64,000 bases of DNA from Dolomedes plantarius (GCA_907164885.2 OU015503.1:66123568-66187567); one strand, 5' to 3'. Positions 9,966-23,259 are shown, numbered from the stretch's first letter. Notes: generated by a model not told the origin, from the sequence alone. Program-made: numbers and translations.

Positions 9966-11338
9966 TTAAAAAATGTAAAAATTCACTTCTATGTTACAGG
10001 CCTTCATTTCTTCATACATCTTTTTGCAACATTCAAAATGAAATAAATTATTTTCCTGCAAATTTAACTTCCACAATTTTAATTTATTTCTGAATCCTGT
10101 TACATGTTTTATAGACAACACACATCTTGATCTTTTCCTTGCAAAGCATTTATTCAAAATATTTAAATAATTTGTAATGTCTGTTAGGAAAGCAAGTGAA
10201 CAAAGAAAATTTTTATCACTTAAATTTGCTGTCAAATCTTCATCGATGCCAACTTCCGTTAAAAAAAGATGAATTTCTTTTCGAAGTGTAAAAAATCTCT
10301 TCAGGCATTTTCCCGCACTTAATCAGCGAATATTACTATGTAAAAGCAAATCACCATACTCAGCTTGCAGTTCGTCCAAAAAAGTTTTAAATTTTCGATG
10401 TGTAAGAGAACGATTTCCGACACGAATTGAATTTGTTATTTTGCAAACCTTGTCCATTACGTCTTTTAGTTTTAGTGAAAGACCACACAAGGCCTCCTGA
10501 TGCACAATACAATGGAACATTTGACAATTAATTCCTTCTTTTTGTAAGAGCCCTGAAAGCCCAATATTTTTGCCCGTCATAGCTCTGGCGCCGTCAGTTA
10601 CAATAGCGGTGCACTTGTCAAATTCGTTATACGGAGCTATTGCACATTTTAATTCGTTATAAATATCGTAACCTTTTGTTGTTCCGTGTAATGATCGTAA
10701 TTTTAAAAGTTCTTCTGAATAATCATAGTTTTCATTTACGGTTCTTATAAAAATTAGCATTTGACTTGTGTTGGAAATGTCTGTACTTTCGTCCAATGCT
10801 ACGGAAAAATAGCAGCAATTATTGATTAGGTTTTGTAATTTATTAGTGACACGTATAGTGATCTCGTTTACATGTCGGCTTACAGTTTGATGAGAAAGAG
10901 AAACTGTTTGAAATTTTTTTGCCATTTCGTTAGTATTAAAAGCTTGAGCCATTTTTATGGCACCATTTTTTAATTAATTTTCCATCCGAAAAAGGCTTTT
11001 TTGCTTTTGCAATTTCTAAGCAGACTTCAAACGATGCAGCTACTGATGCTTCTTGAGAATTTGTTACTTGAGTAAAATAATTCGTTTGATAGTTCTGCTG
11101 TTTTTTTAATTTTTTTTACTAATGTTATTCTCGAGTCTCCCGTGCACGAATAATACTTTTTTTCATGCATTCATTGGTAATGGCGCTTTAAGTTGTTTTC
11201 TTTGCACACAGCTACAGTCTGTAAACATTCCAAACACTGTGGCTTGCCCTTGTTAAGAATAAATAAATAATCAACCTCCCATCGTTCTTGAAATTCTCGA
11301 TTTTCAGTATCAATCTTTCTTTTCTTAGAAGCACTCAT
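9966..11338 (-). pseudogene. hAT transposase, N-terminal and central parts, broken
   Basis: Reading from 11338, MSASKKRKIDTENREFQERW leads into a BED-zinc-finger-like segment (PQCLECLQTVAVCKENNLKRH), then the frame breaks. The frame 10952-10323 (209 codons) holds the catalytic core: VALDESTDISNTSQ with the first acidic residue, IVTDGARAMTGK with the second, and CIVHQEALCG. A third frame, 10235-9966, continues with SIKHVTGFRNKLKLWK, typical of the middle of these transposases. At least two frameshifts separate the pieces and the Tc1 insertion removes continuity with the tail. This is a dead copy. Related genes in vertebrates were domesticated from such elements; nothing suggests that here. Confidence 0.88.
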
Positions 11339-11545
11339 AATTAAGGATTGTTTCAATTAACGAATAAATATGAAATTCAGTTAATTGTGTTTTATTGCAT
11401 TTCACAGAATGGCAAATAACCCACGGTAGATGTAAACATAAAAGTCCGTTAACTACTGTTGGACAAGATAAGCAGCTCTCGGCAACAGTGATACCAGAAT
11501 GCAGCCGCGGCTACAGTCCTCACCGCTCCTTCTGCCACCATGTAA

Positions 11546-12146
11546 GGCCGTCCGCACACGGAGCAACTCAAAAGAAACTGATAACTGACTCTAATCACAA
11601 ACCAGTCCGTGATGAGTCGTAACTTATGTAATTGAATGGAGCCACGCACACGGCGCAACTGGTTACAAACCCGTCAGCAACGCGTTTGTAATCAGTCGCA
11701 GGCAACTCAACGTGTCGAGTCGCCAGTTTCTCTTGCGTTGTGCGTGTTATTACACAATCTATGTTACAGCCGCTCTTTTGACAAGCTGCCAAATGACGTA
11801 CACGAGTCACGTGACTTCTGCCTAGCGATGAAATGAAATTCTAACTTTTTTTGTTGTATGGAATATGTGCGCCCATATATATACAGTCCATTTTTAAACG
11901 ATTGATCAAAGACAATCTATTGTGACAATTTTTTAAAATAAATTAATTTCTGATAATAATTTAACTAAAAATAATGCCCGGAATAATGATGTTCTTCCGT
12001 CCATGACAGGTCGCAAACTATTGATTTGAATCACTTTTGAGTCGGCCCGTGTGCGGAGCCGCATCACTAACATGTTTGCAACCGATAAGCAATTTCAGTC
12101 GCTAGCCAGTTCAGTTTCCTTTAAGTCGCTCCGTGTGCGGACGGCC
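11546..12146. mobile_element. MITE with GGCCGTCCGCACACGGAGC ends, nested in the hAT element
   Basis: The inverted ends GGCCGTCCGCACACGGAGC and GCTCCGTGTGCGGACGGCC are flanked by TAA on both sides (11543-11545 and 12147-12149), a 3-bp duplication as in PIF/Harbinger elements. The interior repeats motifs such as CAACTGGTTACAAACCCGTC. A shorter relative lies at 13156-13340. No coding capacity. Confidence 0.88.
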
Positions 12147-12516
12147 TAAAATCGAGACGGACAAAAACGGACAATGCGCAAAGAAGAAGCGCGCTTGGGC
12201 GGGCGATTTTGTGGTGGTAGAGAGCGCGTAAACAGATACACTTGCATAGAGCGTGAATTAATTTTATCGAATGACCATAAAACAACCATATTTATTCATC
12301 ATTAGCATTTTTATAATTCTTGTTGTAGACGGTTGAATTATAACTATTATCTAAAAATCTCATATATATTTTTTATTTTATATTTTAAATGTATACAGAT
12401 ATTGATTTAAAATTTGATGCAAAGTTTACTATAACTCGCGGGCCGTAAAAAAAGCTTCGCGGGCCGGATGCGGCCCGCGAAGTTGGACAGCGCTGATCTA
12501 GGTCATTAGAGGTGGG

Positions 12517-12554
12517 CATGAAGCTACAGAGCTTCATGCTTCTGTAGCTTCATG
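12517..12554. other. Perfect 14-bp hairpin
   Basis: CATGAAGCTACAGA is followed by a 10-base loop and the exact inverted copy TCTGTAGCTTCATG. It lies just outside the hAT target duplication and does not look like a terminator or a known RNA. Confidence 0.75.
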
Positions 12555-13029
12555 GAGATGGAGAATCCCTGCCGTAGCCATCGGACGATTGTCTGGCTCA
12601 CTTGAAGACGCCGTAATTTGAAATTGCAGTCCACACAGTGCACGTTTTTCGCCGCTAGGGGGGATAAGGCTCACGTTTGGCTCAATCTTCAGGTTGGCGA
12701 CGAATCGGCTATTTTAGATTATTTGGTGTCATTTTAGTGTTGCTGAAAATGTAATGTCAGACCTTAATTATATTATATCAAGTCTGAAAACTTAATTTCA
12801 GGAGAAAACTGTTAATTTTCAAGAGAAAAAAAAATCAAAGGAAACAATTATATTAAGAAAATTTCATTAAAAAATAAATTTGAAATTAATTGTGGGTGCG
12901 TTAAATTTAAAATTCATTTTGATTATAATAGAAAAGTGTTTATACAAAAAAATTGATATTTATTGTGAAGTAACTACTAAAAACCATAAAAATTATTAAT
13001 ATGAAACCAATACAATAGTTAATTAAGCA
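12555..13029. other. Intergenic stretch, nothing recognised
   Basis: A mixed-composition start followed by strongly AT-rich sequence. No open frame of note, no RNA motif, no matched repeat ends. Confidence 0.45.
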
Positions 13030-13131
13030 AAAAGAAAAAGCTGTCGATCCAAGTCGGCAATCTGTGGACAAATTTTTCCCTAGGATTAACATTGAGGTGA
13101 GCGAATCCAACAGAGTTAGTACACAGCAGCC
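13030..13131. mobile_element. MITE family B fragment (right end only)
   Basis: It carries the family right arm (ATTAACATTGAGGTGAGCGA, then GTTAGTACACAGCAGC) and ends before TTAA. I cannot find the left terminus upstream, so the copy is truncated. Confidence 0.65.
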
Positions 13132-13155
13132 TTAACTGTGGCAACTTCACCCTAA

Positions 13156-13340
13156 GACCGTCTGCACACGGAGCAACTGGTGCAACACGCGCAACTGGTT
13201 ACAAACCCGTCACGGGTTTGTAACCAGTTGCGCCGTGTGCGTGGCTCCATTCAATTTCATAGGTTACGACTCATCACGGAATGGTTTGTGATTTGAGTCA
13301 GTTATGAGTTTCTTTTGAGTTGCTCCGTGTGCAGACGGCC
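13156..13340. mobile_element. Short relative of the GGCCGTCC MITE, 185 bp
   Basis: The ends GACCGTCTGCACACGGAGC and GCTCCGTGTGCAGACGGCC are bracketed by TAA (13153-13155 and 13341-13343). The centre is itself a palindrome (CTGGTTACAAACCCGT then ACGGGTTTGTAACCAG). It is about one third the length of the copy in the hAT element. Confidence 0.88.
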
Positions 13341-13343
13341 TAA

Positions 13344-13694
13344 CAGTTGGCCAACTTTGGTAAACAATGGTTGCCAAAAATTCTGTGTTACTTAGGAATT
13401 TAAAATTTCTTTAACTAACATATTAGATTGTGTTTATTGTTTTAAATTAGATCTTGGCAGAATATGGTGCTAAAAGTTCATCGAGCAAAAGTCATGTTCA
13501 CAAATGAATCTATTTCTAAAACTTGATGGCCTTTTGTATGGCTAGTTAATCAGAATTTTCAAAAAATAAACTGTAATTTGCAAAGTAGTATAATATATAT
13601 ATAGAAAAACATCTTGGATGGGACAATTTTACCCATAAAATGTCTTACCTTTCCATCCTGATATCTAATCTACTTCTGTATTTTTTGTGAAAGA
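13344..13694. other. Intergenic stretch, no gene seen
   Basis: AT-rich sequence with no recognisable frame. It leads into what is probably the outer end of a Gypsy LTR. Confidence 0.4.
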
Positions 13695-16407
13695 GTAAGG
13701 GCCTGTGTTATGGAATAATTATATGTTACGGGATATTATTTAATATGTTACCGAACAAACTGGGATACGGAACATTAATTGTGGAATTAAAAATGTGGAG
13801 GATAAAAAAGGTTAAGAATTAATAATTAGGTTGGGTGACTAACACTACACTTACATTACTATTGAGGGGAGTAGATAAACTGATGCCTGTAAATTAACTT
13901 AGATGCAACAGGATTACACAGCAGCCTGAAGCATGCGGCCATGTGCCAAAATTAGACAAATGTTAACGTGCATAACAAGAATAACTATGAAAATAATAAA
14001 CCATGAAATTGCACAAGATGGCTAATCGTATAGTGGAAAACTTTATGCGTTGTGTATCTTAGAGTAAGTGATAGATCTACATACCTAGAATAAAATACAT
14101 AGCCTGCACAATTTACAAAGAAAAGAATGGCCTGACTCACAGAATAGTTAAAAGAAATAGATTTATTAAAATTAGCATTTAAAAAAACACAAAAGTAATA
14201 TCGGTATGGTCAAATGATAAAGATAAAAAAAATACTCACATTAAACACATTATTATGTTCACTTTGCCCCCCACGTGGGAACTTCTTAGGCCTAGCCTAG
14301 GAACACCTTGAGACACCTCACGACGGAGAAAAAAAAAGGTCACTGACTCTCTCTGCTGGAACCTGTCCTAGCGCCCACTTGGCGCGATGGTTAGCTTGGG
14401 CCAACGCCAAAGGCTGCCATATTGGCGGGTTGATCGCCATTCAGGCTATTTTACAATAAATACCCTATTTATAGTTACAAAAAAGGGGGCCTGCATTAAT
14501 AAGAAACTAATTAATAAAGTTACGAATAACTATTCGTGACATCCTCCCCATTAACGAGAGAAAAAAAATACTTCCTACAGACCTGTAATTAGGTTGCGCA
14601 GGCCTAACCACAAGTTGGCAAGAACAAGTTTAAATTACTCTGTTATAAAACAAAAGCTAGTACTTTTGGTTGTTTGGCCCAGTACAGTCAAGATACAGAA
14701 ATCAGCTTAGGTATACAGCATAAAAAATGGGTGTGTGAGTATTCAACAAAAACTTTTGCTCGACATATGAGCATATTACAAATATTGATCAAAATTTTGA
14801 CAATGGTCAAAATACATTATACATAAGCCTTACTCAATTAAAATTTGAACACACCATGCAGTGACAGTAAAATGTTTGCATGATATTAAAAGTTAGGGAG
14901 TTGCTGCAGAAACCTAGTGTGACAATAGTCAACACAACAAGGTCAGTCAATTACATGACATGTTAACCATAAAGCAGAACAGTGCTGCACTCCATAAATG
15001 AAAAGGTGAAGTGAGTACCCGTGCACTGGCACACACTAATGGAGCAAACAAATTGGTTAACTTAAGGTATTCTTAATTACCAGAATGCATTTAAGCACTT
15101 ACAGCATTTCTCCATGTATCTCCCATAATAACGATAGGTGGCCAGCCTACTTATTAAATTATTGTGAATCAAGGTCACAAAAATGTGCAATAATGGCACA
15201 GAGTATTGGCTCATAGGTAAGGCAAAAAGACAAATTGATTTAAAAGAATGTTTCATATAAAATTGTCCATCAAGGGATTAAAAATTAAACATATGTACTT
15301 AAAAAAACAATTGACCATACACATAAATAATGAGAGAAATGACCATACACATAAATAATGAGAGCAATTGTGCCTGTACAAAATTATGTAAAGCAAACAA
15401 GACAAACAGAAAGGCACATAATGAGTGTGTAGATATCTAGTTGCACATAATAATAATTGTAACCTGAGTGATTATCATCTGGTGAGTAACAGGAACTATT
15501 AAGTAGCTTAACAATAAAAAGGACTTGTGAGGATTATGAGGAGACAATCTTCCCACGGGGACGCAAGTTGTATCTCTGGGGTGGCGAGACAACAGGTACC
15601 ACAGGAACATCATCACTCATATCTGCTACATGTTGACTTTGGTCAGCTGGAAGCGTTTCACGCTGTTCGACAACAGGAGAGACATCAGGATCCTGTTCTT
15701 GGATAGTAGATTCTGGAAGAGGTGAGACCAAAGGACTTGAACAATAATTATCGCACAAGTTAACATTAGTTTGTCTGGGTGGAGCCCAGAAAAGAAGGTT
15801 TATGTGTCTCCTTAGTAGAGGTGCATTAGGATTTTCACACTCTTGAATAAGCATAACAATTTTAGAAATAACCTTTTTTACAACATATGGACCCTTATAT
15901 TTTGAATTGAATTTATTTGGCGACTTAAGGTATACTGTGTCACCAACAGAAAACTTACGTAGATGTCTTTTGGCATTAACTTTATTATTTTGGCTATTTT
16001 GGGCAGATTTTAAGTTTTCAAAGGTTTGCTGCATCAATGTTGCAGTGGTATCACACAAGTTCTGGACATAATGAGATACATCAAGATGAGGCATATTACA
16101 ATCAAAGTTAAATGTATCAGTTATTAAAGGAAGTGCCCTTCCAAAATGCACAAGATTAGGTGATGCCTTAGTGGCAGGGTGAATTGAAGAATTATATTTT
16201 GCACAATGTAAGGCGAGAGCATGTCTTAGTGACACTCCAGATTTTTGTAAGGCATAAATGGTGTTTTTAATGGATCTGTTTACCCTTTCTGAAATTGCAT
16301 TTGCTTCAGGGTGGTAAACAGTTGAATGCTTTAACTGAATGCCAAACTTTTCAGTGAAGGTATTAAATACAGCAGAGGTAAATTGAGTACCATTATCAGT
16401 TAACAAT
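13695..16407 (-). mobile_element. Truncated Gypsy-type LTR retrotransposon, 3' half only
   Basis: On the minus strand this holds the integrase end of pol, a long 3' non-coding region, a polypurine tract (TGGGGAGGA at 14550-14542) and the start of a 3' LTR (TGTCACGAATAG from 14541). The outer LTR limit is uncertain; TGTTATGG near 13695 would give TG...CA ends. Upstream, everything stops at a palindromic MITE at 16408, and no continuing pol sequence exists on its far side. Within the non-coding part a 28-bp unit is tandemly duplicated near 15312-15367. Confidence 0.75.
14542..14551 (-). other. Polypurine tract of the truncated Gypsy element
   Basis: The minus strand reads TGGGGAGGA directly before the LTR start TGTCACGAAT. 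This is the usual priming site for plus-strand synthesis. Confidence 0.7.
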
Positions 16408-16408
16408 G
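15534..16408 (-). pseudogene. Gypsy polyprotein C-terminus: part of integrase plus tail
   Basis: The frame opens inside the adjoining MITE, and true element sequence starts around LLTDNGTQFTS, which holds the second catalytic aspartate of integrase. ISERVNRSIKN holds the catalytic glutamate. Further on, VGDTVYLKSPNKFNSKYKGPY resembles the GPY/F chromatin-or-DNA-contact module, and the tail ends RYNLRPRGK, a common Gypsy C-terminus. Zinc-binding domain, first aspartate, RNase H, reverse transcriptase and protease are absent because the element is cut off. The part present has no stops, suggesting moderate age. It cannot act alone. Confidence 0.88.
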
Positions 16409-16591
16409 CCTGTTCACATAGGAGTCCGTTGCGTTGCGTTAAGGAAAAGATGACGTTGAGACGAAAATAAACCAATCATAGGCCTCCAAACGATTAGCAA
16501 TGAAATTTTTAACGCCTGTGATTGGTTTATTTTCGTCTCAACGTCATCTTTTCCTTAACACAACGCAACGGATTCCTATGTGAATAGACCC
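16408..16591. mobile_element. Palindromic MITE of the GGGCCTGTTCACATAGG family
   Basis: Nearly identical to the copies at 4885 and 43021, with a slightly eroded left tip (GCCTGTTCACATAGGAGTCC) and right tip. It forms the breakpoint of the truncated Gypsy element. The right flank starts TTA and there is no matching left duplication. Confidence 0.85.
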
Positions 16592-17368
16592 TTAGTGCAT
16601 TTTAGTTGCTGAAATTGCTTAGAATTTCAATTTGTAAAGAACTAAAAAATAGAAGTCAAAACCTGTCAAAACAAAGACATTGAAATGAAATTAATGCATC
16701 TGAAGTACTTAATATAAATAAAAAAGCTTTTAAAACTTGAAAATTCTGAAATCCTTACAGTTATCACATTTACCTAAATTTTTGATGGTACACGTACCTT
16801 TTCAAACAAGCCATGATACTTCTTTATAAATATCACTGAAAATAATATCTACATGTACAGAACTCTTTGTGAGTTGCATCAAAAACTATTTTTAGAAATG
16901 TCTAGGAAATTGTATGGGAATAGTAATGATTGCCACACCAGGAAATCCTTTTTAGGCTCGCATCAAAGATAGCTTGTATTATTAACATCTAATTTTCTTC
17001 CTCGACCCTTCCAATTGTTAAATCTGAACTATTGCCTCATGCTCGCCAAATTGTGAACTATATATTTCTCTAAAGTAACTCTAAAAAGATACTCCCTTTA
17101 TGCAATGGCTGGTGGCTTGTTTGTATGGCATTTTAATTCTCTGAGGCTGTGTTTGCCTCATAGGTAAAAGCTTATATATTAAATGACTTTGTTTCTTAAT
17201 TTATGGTTAATAACATACTTGAGTATTATATGTATTGGATCAACTTATTGTACCCAGCTCAGAAAAGCCCAAGTTTTTTTTTCTAACTTGGCTCACCAAC
17301 TTTTACCTGCCAGGTTTTGTATAGAAAACCCCCATCACTCAGACAAGTTATTTCTTTTCTTCTGCAAA
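16592..17368. other. Intergenic stretch, no gene seen
   Basis: No continuation of the Gypsy pol gene is present here, which shows the truncation is real. The sequence is otherwise AT-rich without recognisable features until LINE coding remnants begin near 17.37 kb. Confidence 0.45.
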
Positions 17369-18620
17369 AACTCAGTTGTACTCCTCATTTACAAACCTGG
17401 AAAATCCCCTACTGACTCCTCTAATTATAGACCCATCAAACTCTTAATCAATGTTTGTAAACTTACTGAAAAATCCATAGCTCAAATTATCAATTCCCAT
17501 CTAGAAATCAATGATATAATCTCACTATTTCAATTTGGATTCAGGCAAGCCCTTACCTTCTCTCTAGCAAACCTATAGATTTGTCGAATAATTAACTAAA
17601 ACTTAACAGTAAATCTACCGCTGTTATCTTCCGAGATATCCCCAAAACTTTTGACTTTATCGATTCAGGGACTGATCCACAGACTAATCAAGTAAAATTT
17701 TCCTCCTCGAATCATCCTAATCACGAATAATTATCTCTCAAATAGGATCCTCCAAGTTTAAATTAATAACACTTAATTTCAGCAACATAATATTCTTTGT
17801 GGTATTCCCCAGGGATCAGTCCTTGGAACCATATCTTTTAATATTTACATTAAGGACATACTAATATATCACAGAACCAACACAGCTGTTTTTGAAGATC
17901 ACACAGCAATATACAATTCCCAGAGAAAATTCAGATTCAGTATCAATCATCTAATCGTACACTTCAAACTGATAAACATTTGGTTTAATAAATGGAAAAT
18001 CAGAATAAACACTGACAAATGTATCCCTGCCATGCTTCCACCAAAGATTAAAGATCCCTCAAGTTACAAGGATAATCATAATCATATGATAATTGATAAC
18101 TCCCACTTCCCTGCGCTGTCGTCTGTAAATAACAGGGAACTGTTTTAGACAAACATAACTCTTGGCCTCCGCATGTAACATACATTTAAGGTAAGTTTCA
18201 GGCTGCTAAAAGATCACTTCTTCCCTTTCTTGCTGGGAACAGCTATTTATATATAGAAAACGAGTTGCTCATTCGCAGGGCAATTCCTCAGACCTATTTT
18301 TAACTTCTGCTTGCCATGCTTAGTCACAGCGTGTCATATTTAAAATTAATAAGCTTTCCTCAGCTCAAAGTGTTATTATCAGACAATAAGTAAATGCTTC
18401 CTTTCATATCAAAAAAGCCCAAATTTATAAAGAAATTATTTTCCGACCCTCACGAGTTTTATTATTTCCCTATACATTTAATTCCTCACAGACAATATTA
18501 ATAATGTCATTAAAATCTTATTAGAATTGACAGATTATGCTTCAGCTTCTTTTCATAGGAAGAGACTGAGAACAGCTAGAGTTCATTTATTTGGTAATTC
18601 TTCCATGCAGTCTAGTACCG
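17369..18620 (+). pseudogene. Jockey-like LINE reverse transcriptase, heavily decayed
   Basis: Fragments of non-LTR reverse transcriptase appear in order in shifting plus-strand frames. KPGKSPTDSSNYRPIKLL and FQFGFRQ lie within an open frame ending at 17578. Then come CGIPQGSVLGTISFNIYIKD near 17800 and a catalytic box near 17890 that reads FEDH where FADD/YADD is expected. Further LLKDHFFPFLLG-like remnants follow near 18210. Many stops and shifts separate them. The enzyme would copy element RNA into a nicked chromosomal site; this copy cannot. It resembles the LINE copies at 20.6-21.2 and 62.8-63.9 kb but is older. Confidence 0.8.
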
Positions 18621-18699
18621 CTTGATCAGACGGTAGAACGAAATCCTATCTGTTTGTCAACTTACAACAGAATGGTCACTTGAGTTCTCCGTATTGGAA

Positions 18700-18765
18700 G
18701 CAAGGGCGGCTCCAGACCAGAGTTTTTTTTTGGGAGGGGGGGGGGGGCAACGTCGGCTCTTAGGG

Positions 18766-18813
<48 letters not shown>

Positions 18814-18931
18814 AACATCGTCTCATTTTAAATTTAAGCTCATTTAGTATTTTAGGTCTACTATTATATAATTTTAGGCTATGGAAAAAAATACGCCGGG
18901 CTTTTTTTTCGGCGAGGGGGGAATTGCCCTA
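18700..18931. repeat. G-run and (TA)n tract
   Basis: A T-run and a G-run (near 18724-18747) are followed by (TA)n at about 18767-18807, then another G-run near 18912. This is low-complexity sequence, probably the decayed end of a small element. Confidence 0.6.
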
Positions 18932-19083
18932 TGTAGATGTTCATGCTACAGATTATTTATATCTATATTTGATATTACAGATGGTTAATATTTGTAAAAC
19001 AATCTGTAGATGCCTATGCTACAGATTATTTATTTATATCTATATTTGGTATTACAGATGGTTAATATTTGTAAAACAATCGG
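18932..19083. repeat. Tandem duplication, about 73-77 bp unit
   Basis: Two adjacent copies of TGTAGATG..CATGCTACAGATTATTTAT... run to GTAAAACAATC. The second carries an extra TTAT. The 116-codon frame across them is a by-product of this repeat. Confidence 0.85.
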
Positions 19084-19650
19084 TAGAAATGTGCAAAAAG
19101 TGGGCAGAGCTTCAATTTAGTTTTCCACAATGGAGCTTATGCCATCTAATTTATTTATCGAAAAAGGTAAACTTTCAATTCAACATTAATATCAAATATT
19201 ACAAACGATATTTATTGCGATATTTAGGGCAGAAAATTAACACAGATATAATTCGTTTTCAATATCAGCATTAATTATGTGAGATTGAAAATGTAATAAC
19301 CTAATTAAATTAAGGACTGCAGTCTTTTACCAGCCTGGGATGATAAGCATTGGGAGCTTAATAAAATTAAAATTAATGATTTTAGGTAAACTGATGATTT
19401 ATCTCTGTAACTGCAAATGATTTATTAATGCGTACAATTATACGTATCATCGGGAAGAGTTGAAGTTCCAATTAATTACAGAGCCGACATGCGGCACTGC
19501 AGGATATTTAATGAATGTTTATGTTATCAACAACAATTTTTTTAAATCCTTTCTTATTATTCCCTTGTTTATTGACTCCATTTCTTAATCCTGTTTTTTT
19601 ATCGGTTCTGTTTTCTTACCTTATTTTAAAAATTCCTGCTTTATTCAAAA
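19084..19650. other. Intergenic stretch, no gene seen
   Basis: AT-rich, without a convincing frame or repeat ends, up to the Helitron-like terminus at 19651. Confidence 0.45.
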
Positions 19651-20146
19651 CTAGCTGAATACCCATGCTTCGCTACGGAGTACATTCAAATTAAAAACAA
19701 CGGTCAATGCATGCAATTAATGCAAAAAAAAAAATGTGTCGCATTGAAAGCAACAAACACAAAGATTTTCTTTTGGGCATTTTAGAAAATTCAGTATTAA
19801 TTAAATTGTTAGTATGCTGTCTGATTGTTGTTGTCGAGTTTACGAATAATGCTTCAGGAGCGCCAGGAAGAGTAGTGGGAACTACAGTACATGGGCCGGG
19901 CCCTCCACTGTAGGATGATATAGTGTAGCGTACTACCAGTATGGGGTTATGTTTTACCATGGCCTCACAGATTTCACGAAACACAGCTGTGTGTTTATCG
20001 GGTGGTTTCCCTAACAAGTGGTGCGGGTAACTGTTTGGAAAACCGAAAATAGTTTCACCCCCGTGATAAAGCTGTCTTTCTCTTAGCGATAACTTCATGC
20101 GAGTGACATTCGGCGGGCGATAAAGTTTCGGCACTAAGAGGAACTG
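19651..20146 (-). mobile_element. Helitron-like 3' end, minus orientation
   Basis: Read on the minus strand the left edge ends CCGTAGCGAAGCATGG...TATTCAGCTAG, the same hairpin-plus-CAGCTAG terminus as the plus-strand copies at 31257 and 40359. The 5' end is not found, so the right limit given is only the start of the next repeat. A 147-codon minus frame crosses this region (start 20134); it matches nothing I know and may be chance. Confidence 0.55.
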
Positions 20147-20446
20147 TCACCAGCGATTGCCGACCACCTGTCTGAGAGAGAGACGCTAGTTAAAACGCGG
20201 CCTGTACGGACGTGTGTTTGATAGGCTCCGTACGTTGTAAATCTACACGGAGTTAAATTGAATATGTTGTAACCTTAAATGTTAAGTTTTTCTGTTTGTA
20301 AATAAATTTCCTCGTTAAGTTTTAGTTTTAAAAAATTGGCCTTCGCTTTTTAATTACGACTCTGTCTTTCTTTGTTATGGATCCCATAGTAGTAATTTTT
20401 AGCAACGCCTCAGAGAATCGCCTTAAACTTTTACCGTGCCGCCACA
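20147..20446 (+). repeat. Dispersed repeat, LTR-like, partner at 56.14 kb
   Basis: From TGTCACCAGCG to GCCGCCACA this parallels the block starting 56143: AGAGAGACGCTAG, CTCCGTACGTTGT, TTGGCCTTCG and ATGGATCCCATAGTAG occur in the same order. The TG...CA form and an internal AATAAA-like motif suggest a solo LTR, but no target duplication is seen at either copy. Confidence 0.5.
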
Positions 20447-20594
20447 ATAGCAATGCATAAAACTTCCGTGATCAGTACAAAAACGAAAGTAGGAAGGAAA
20501 ATAGAACGTGGGGAAAACAAAAAGCTTCGATAGTACAAGCAAAGGTAAAACATGGGGAAAAAAGAGACTGAGCGAACAAAGAACAGGACGAACA

Positions 20595-21190
20595 ATTAAA
20601 AGTTACGAGCAAGAATGGCACAGGGCCGTTTATTGTTAGCTGGGTCAGCGGGGTCGTAATCGGCAAGATTTTTAATAAGAACATTTGGTAAATCTTTATG
20701 GAAGTTTATATTAAGATTTTGAAGGTAATTTTAAATAGTGGGGAGATTTATCTCCCTATAAATGTCAACATTGCGAAAATACCATGGGGAGTTAGTGATT
20801 TGCCGAATAGTCATGTTTTGAGCATCAACCAGAATTTTAATGTTGGAATCCGCTGCATGCGACCAAACTGGCCCAGCATACATAAGTAAGGGTCTTATGA
20901 AAGATTTGTAAATGAGTATTTTGTTACTAAAGTTCAATTTACTATTTCGGGCAAAGTTGTCTTTTAACATTACGAAATTTATTACGATTAATAATGATAT
21001 GTTGTTTCCAAGTGAGTTTATTATCAAGGGTTAACCCTAGATATTTAACAGTGTTTGACCAGGGGATAATGGTTGAACCAATTTTAATGTTGCAGTTAGC
21101 ATAGGTTCTATCGAATTTATGGGTGAACATAGTGGCAATGCACTTATCCGAGTTAGTTTTAATTTTCCATTTAACGATCCAGGAATACGA
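20595..21190 (-). pseudogene. Jockey-like LINE ORF2, C-terminal part
   Basis: Two minus-strand frames cover the end of a reverse transcriptase. The first (from 21130) begins MFTHKFDRTYANCNIKIGST and includes TVKYLGLTLDNKLTWKQH, the LGxxLDxxLxWxxH motif of the thumb region. The second continues with YKSFIRPLLMYAGPVWSHAA, the RPxxxYxxxxW motif, and ends at ILARNF before a stop at 20595. A frameshift near 20.95 kb and an in-frame TAA, where the 63.8-kb copy has CAA, mark it as dead. The catalytic domain is missing; 5' truncation is usual for LINEs. Sequence words shared with 62.8-63.9 kb show both belong to one family. Confidence 0.88.
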
Positions 21191-21528
21191 ATAATTCGGA
21201 AGAAAATGTATTAAATAGCAGGAAAACTGCAGCTTCTGTTTAGCTGCCCCTGGGATGTATATAAGGTCTTGCAGCTATAAAACAAACTTGAATAGAGCAG
21301 TCACATTGGCTGTACATTTAAAGATATGGTCTGGAGAAAATTGGGTTTATTGAGAATTTCTACAGTTGATAAAGAATCTCCTGCAGTCCGGATGAATTTT
21401 CCTACCTTTAAAGTCATGAGTTCTTATTTTAGCTGTTGTAGAAGCAATTGTTCTGGCTCAGTTACAGTCCGAAATGAGTGGTTTCTTAAGAGAGTGGTTG
21501 GATAATCTGCCCCTGATCACTCCGGTAA
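21191..21528. other. Intergenic stretch, no gene seen
   Basis: No recognised frame or RNA. It ends in the 9-bp direct repeat CTCCGGTAA (21520-21528) that flanks the next element. Confidence 0.5.
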
Positions 21529-23250
<1,722 letters not shown>

Positions 23251-23259
23251 CTCCGGTAA

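Larger units (their letters stand above)
7845..12495 (-). mobile_element. hAT-superfamily transposon, complete ends, decayed interior
   Basis: Perfect 14-bp terminal inverted repeats (CAGCGCTGTCCAAC at 7845 and its complement ending at 12495) are bracketed by an exact 8-bp duplication, ATCTAGGT, at 7837-7844 and 12496-12503. Eight-base duplications are the hAT hallmark. Subterminal GCGGGCC words occur at both ends. The transposase runs on the minus strand in several broken frames. Two later insertions sit inside: a Tc1 transposon (8553-9961) and a palindromic MITE (11546-12146). Without them the element would be about 2.6 kb. Confidence 0.95.

Noticed and set aside
11395..11836. Several 61-75-codon frames in the hAT 5' region
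   Set aside because: They overlap the palindromic MITE on both strands and are by-products of its inverted repeats.
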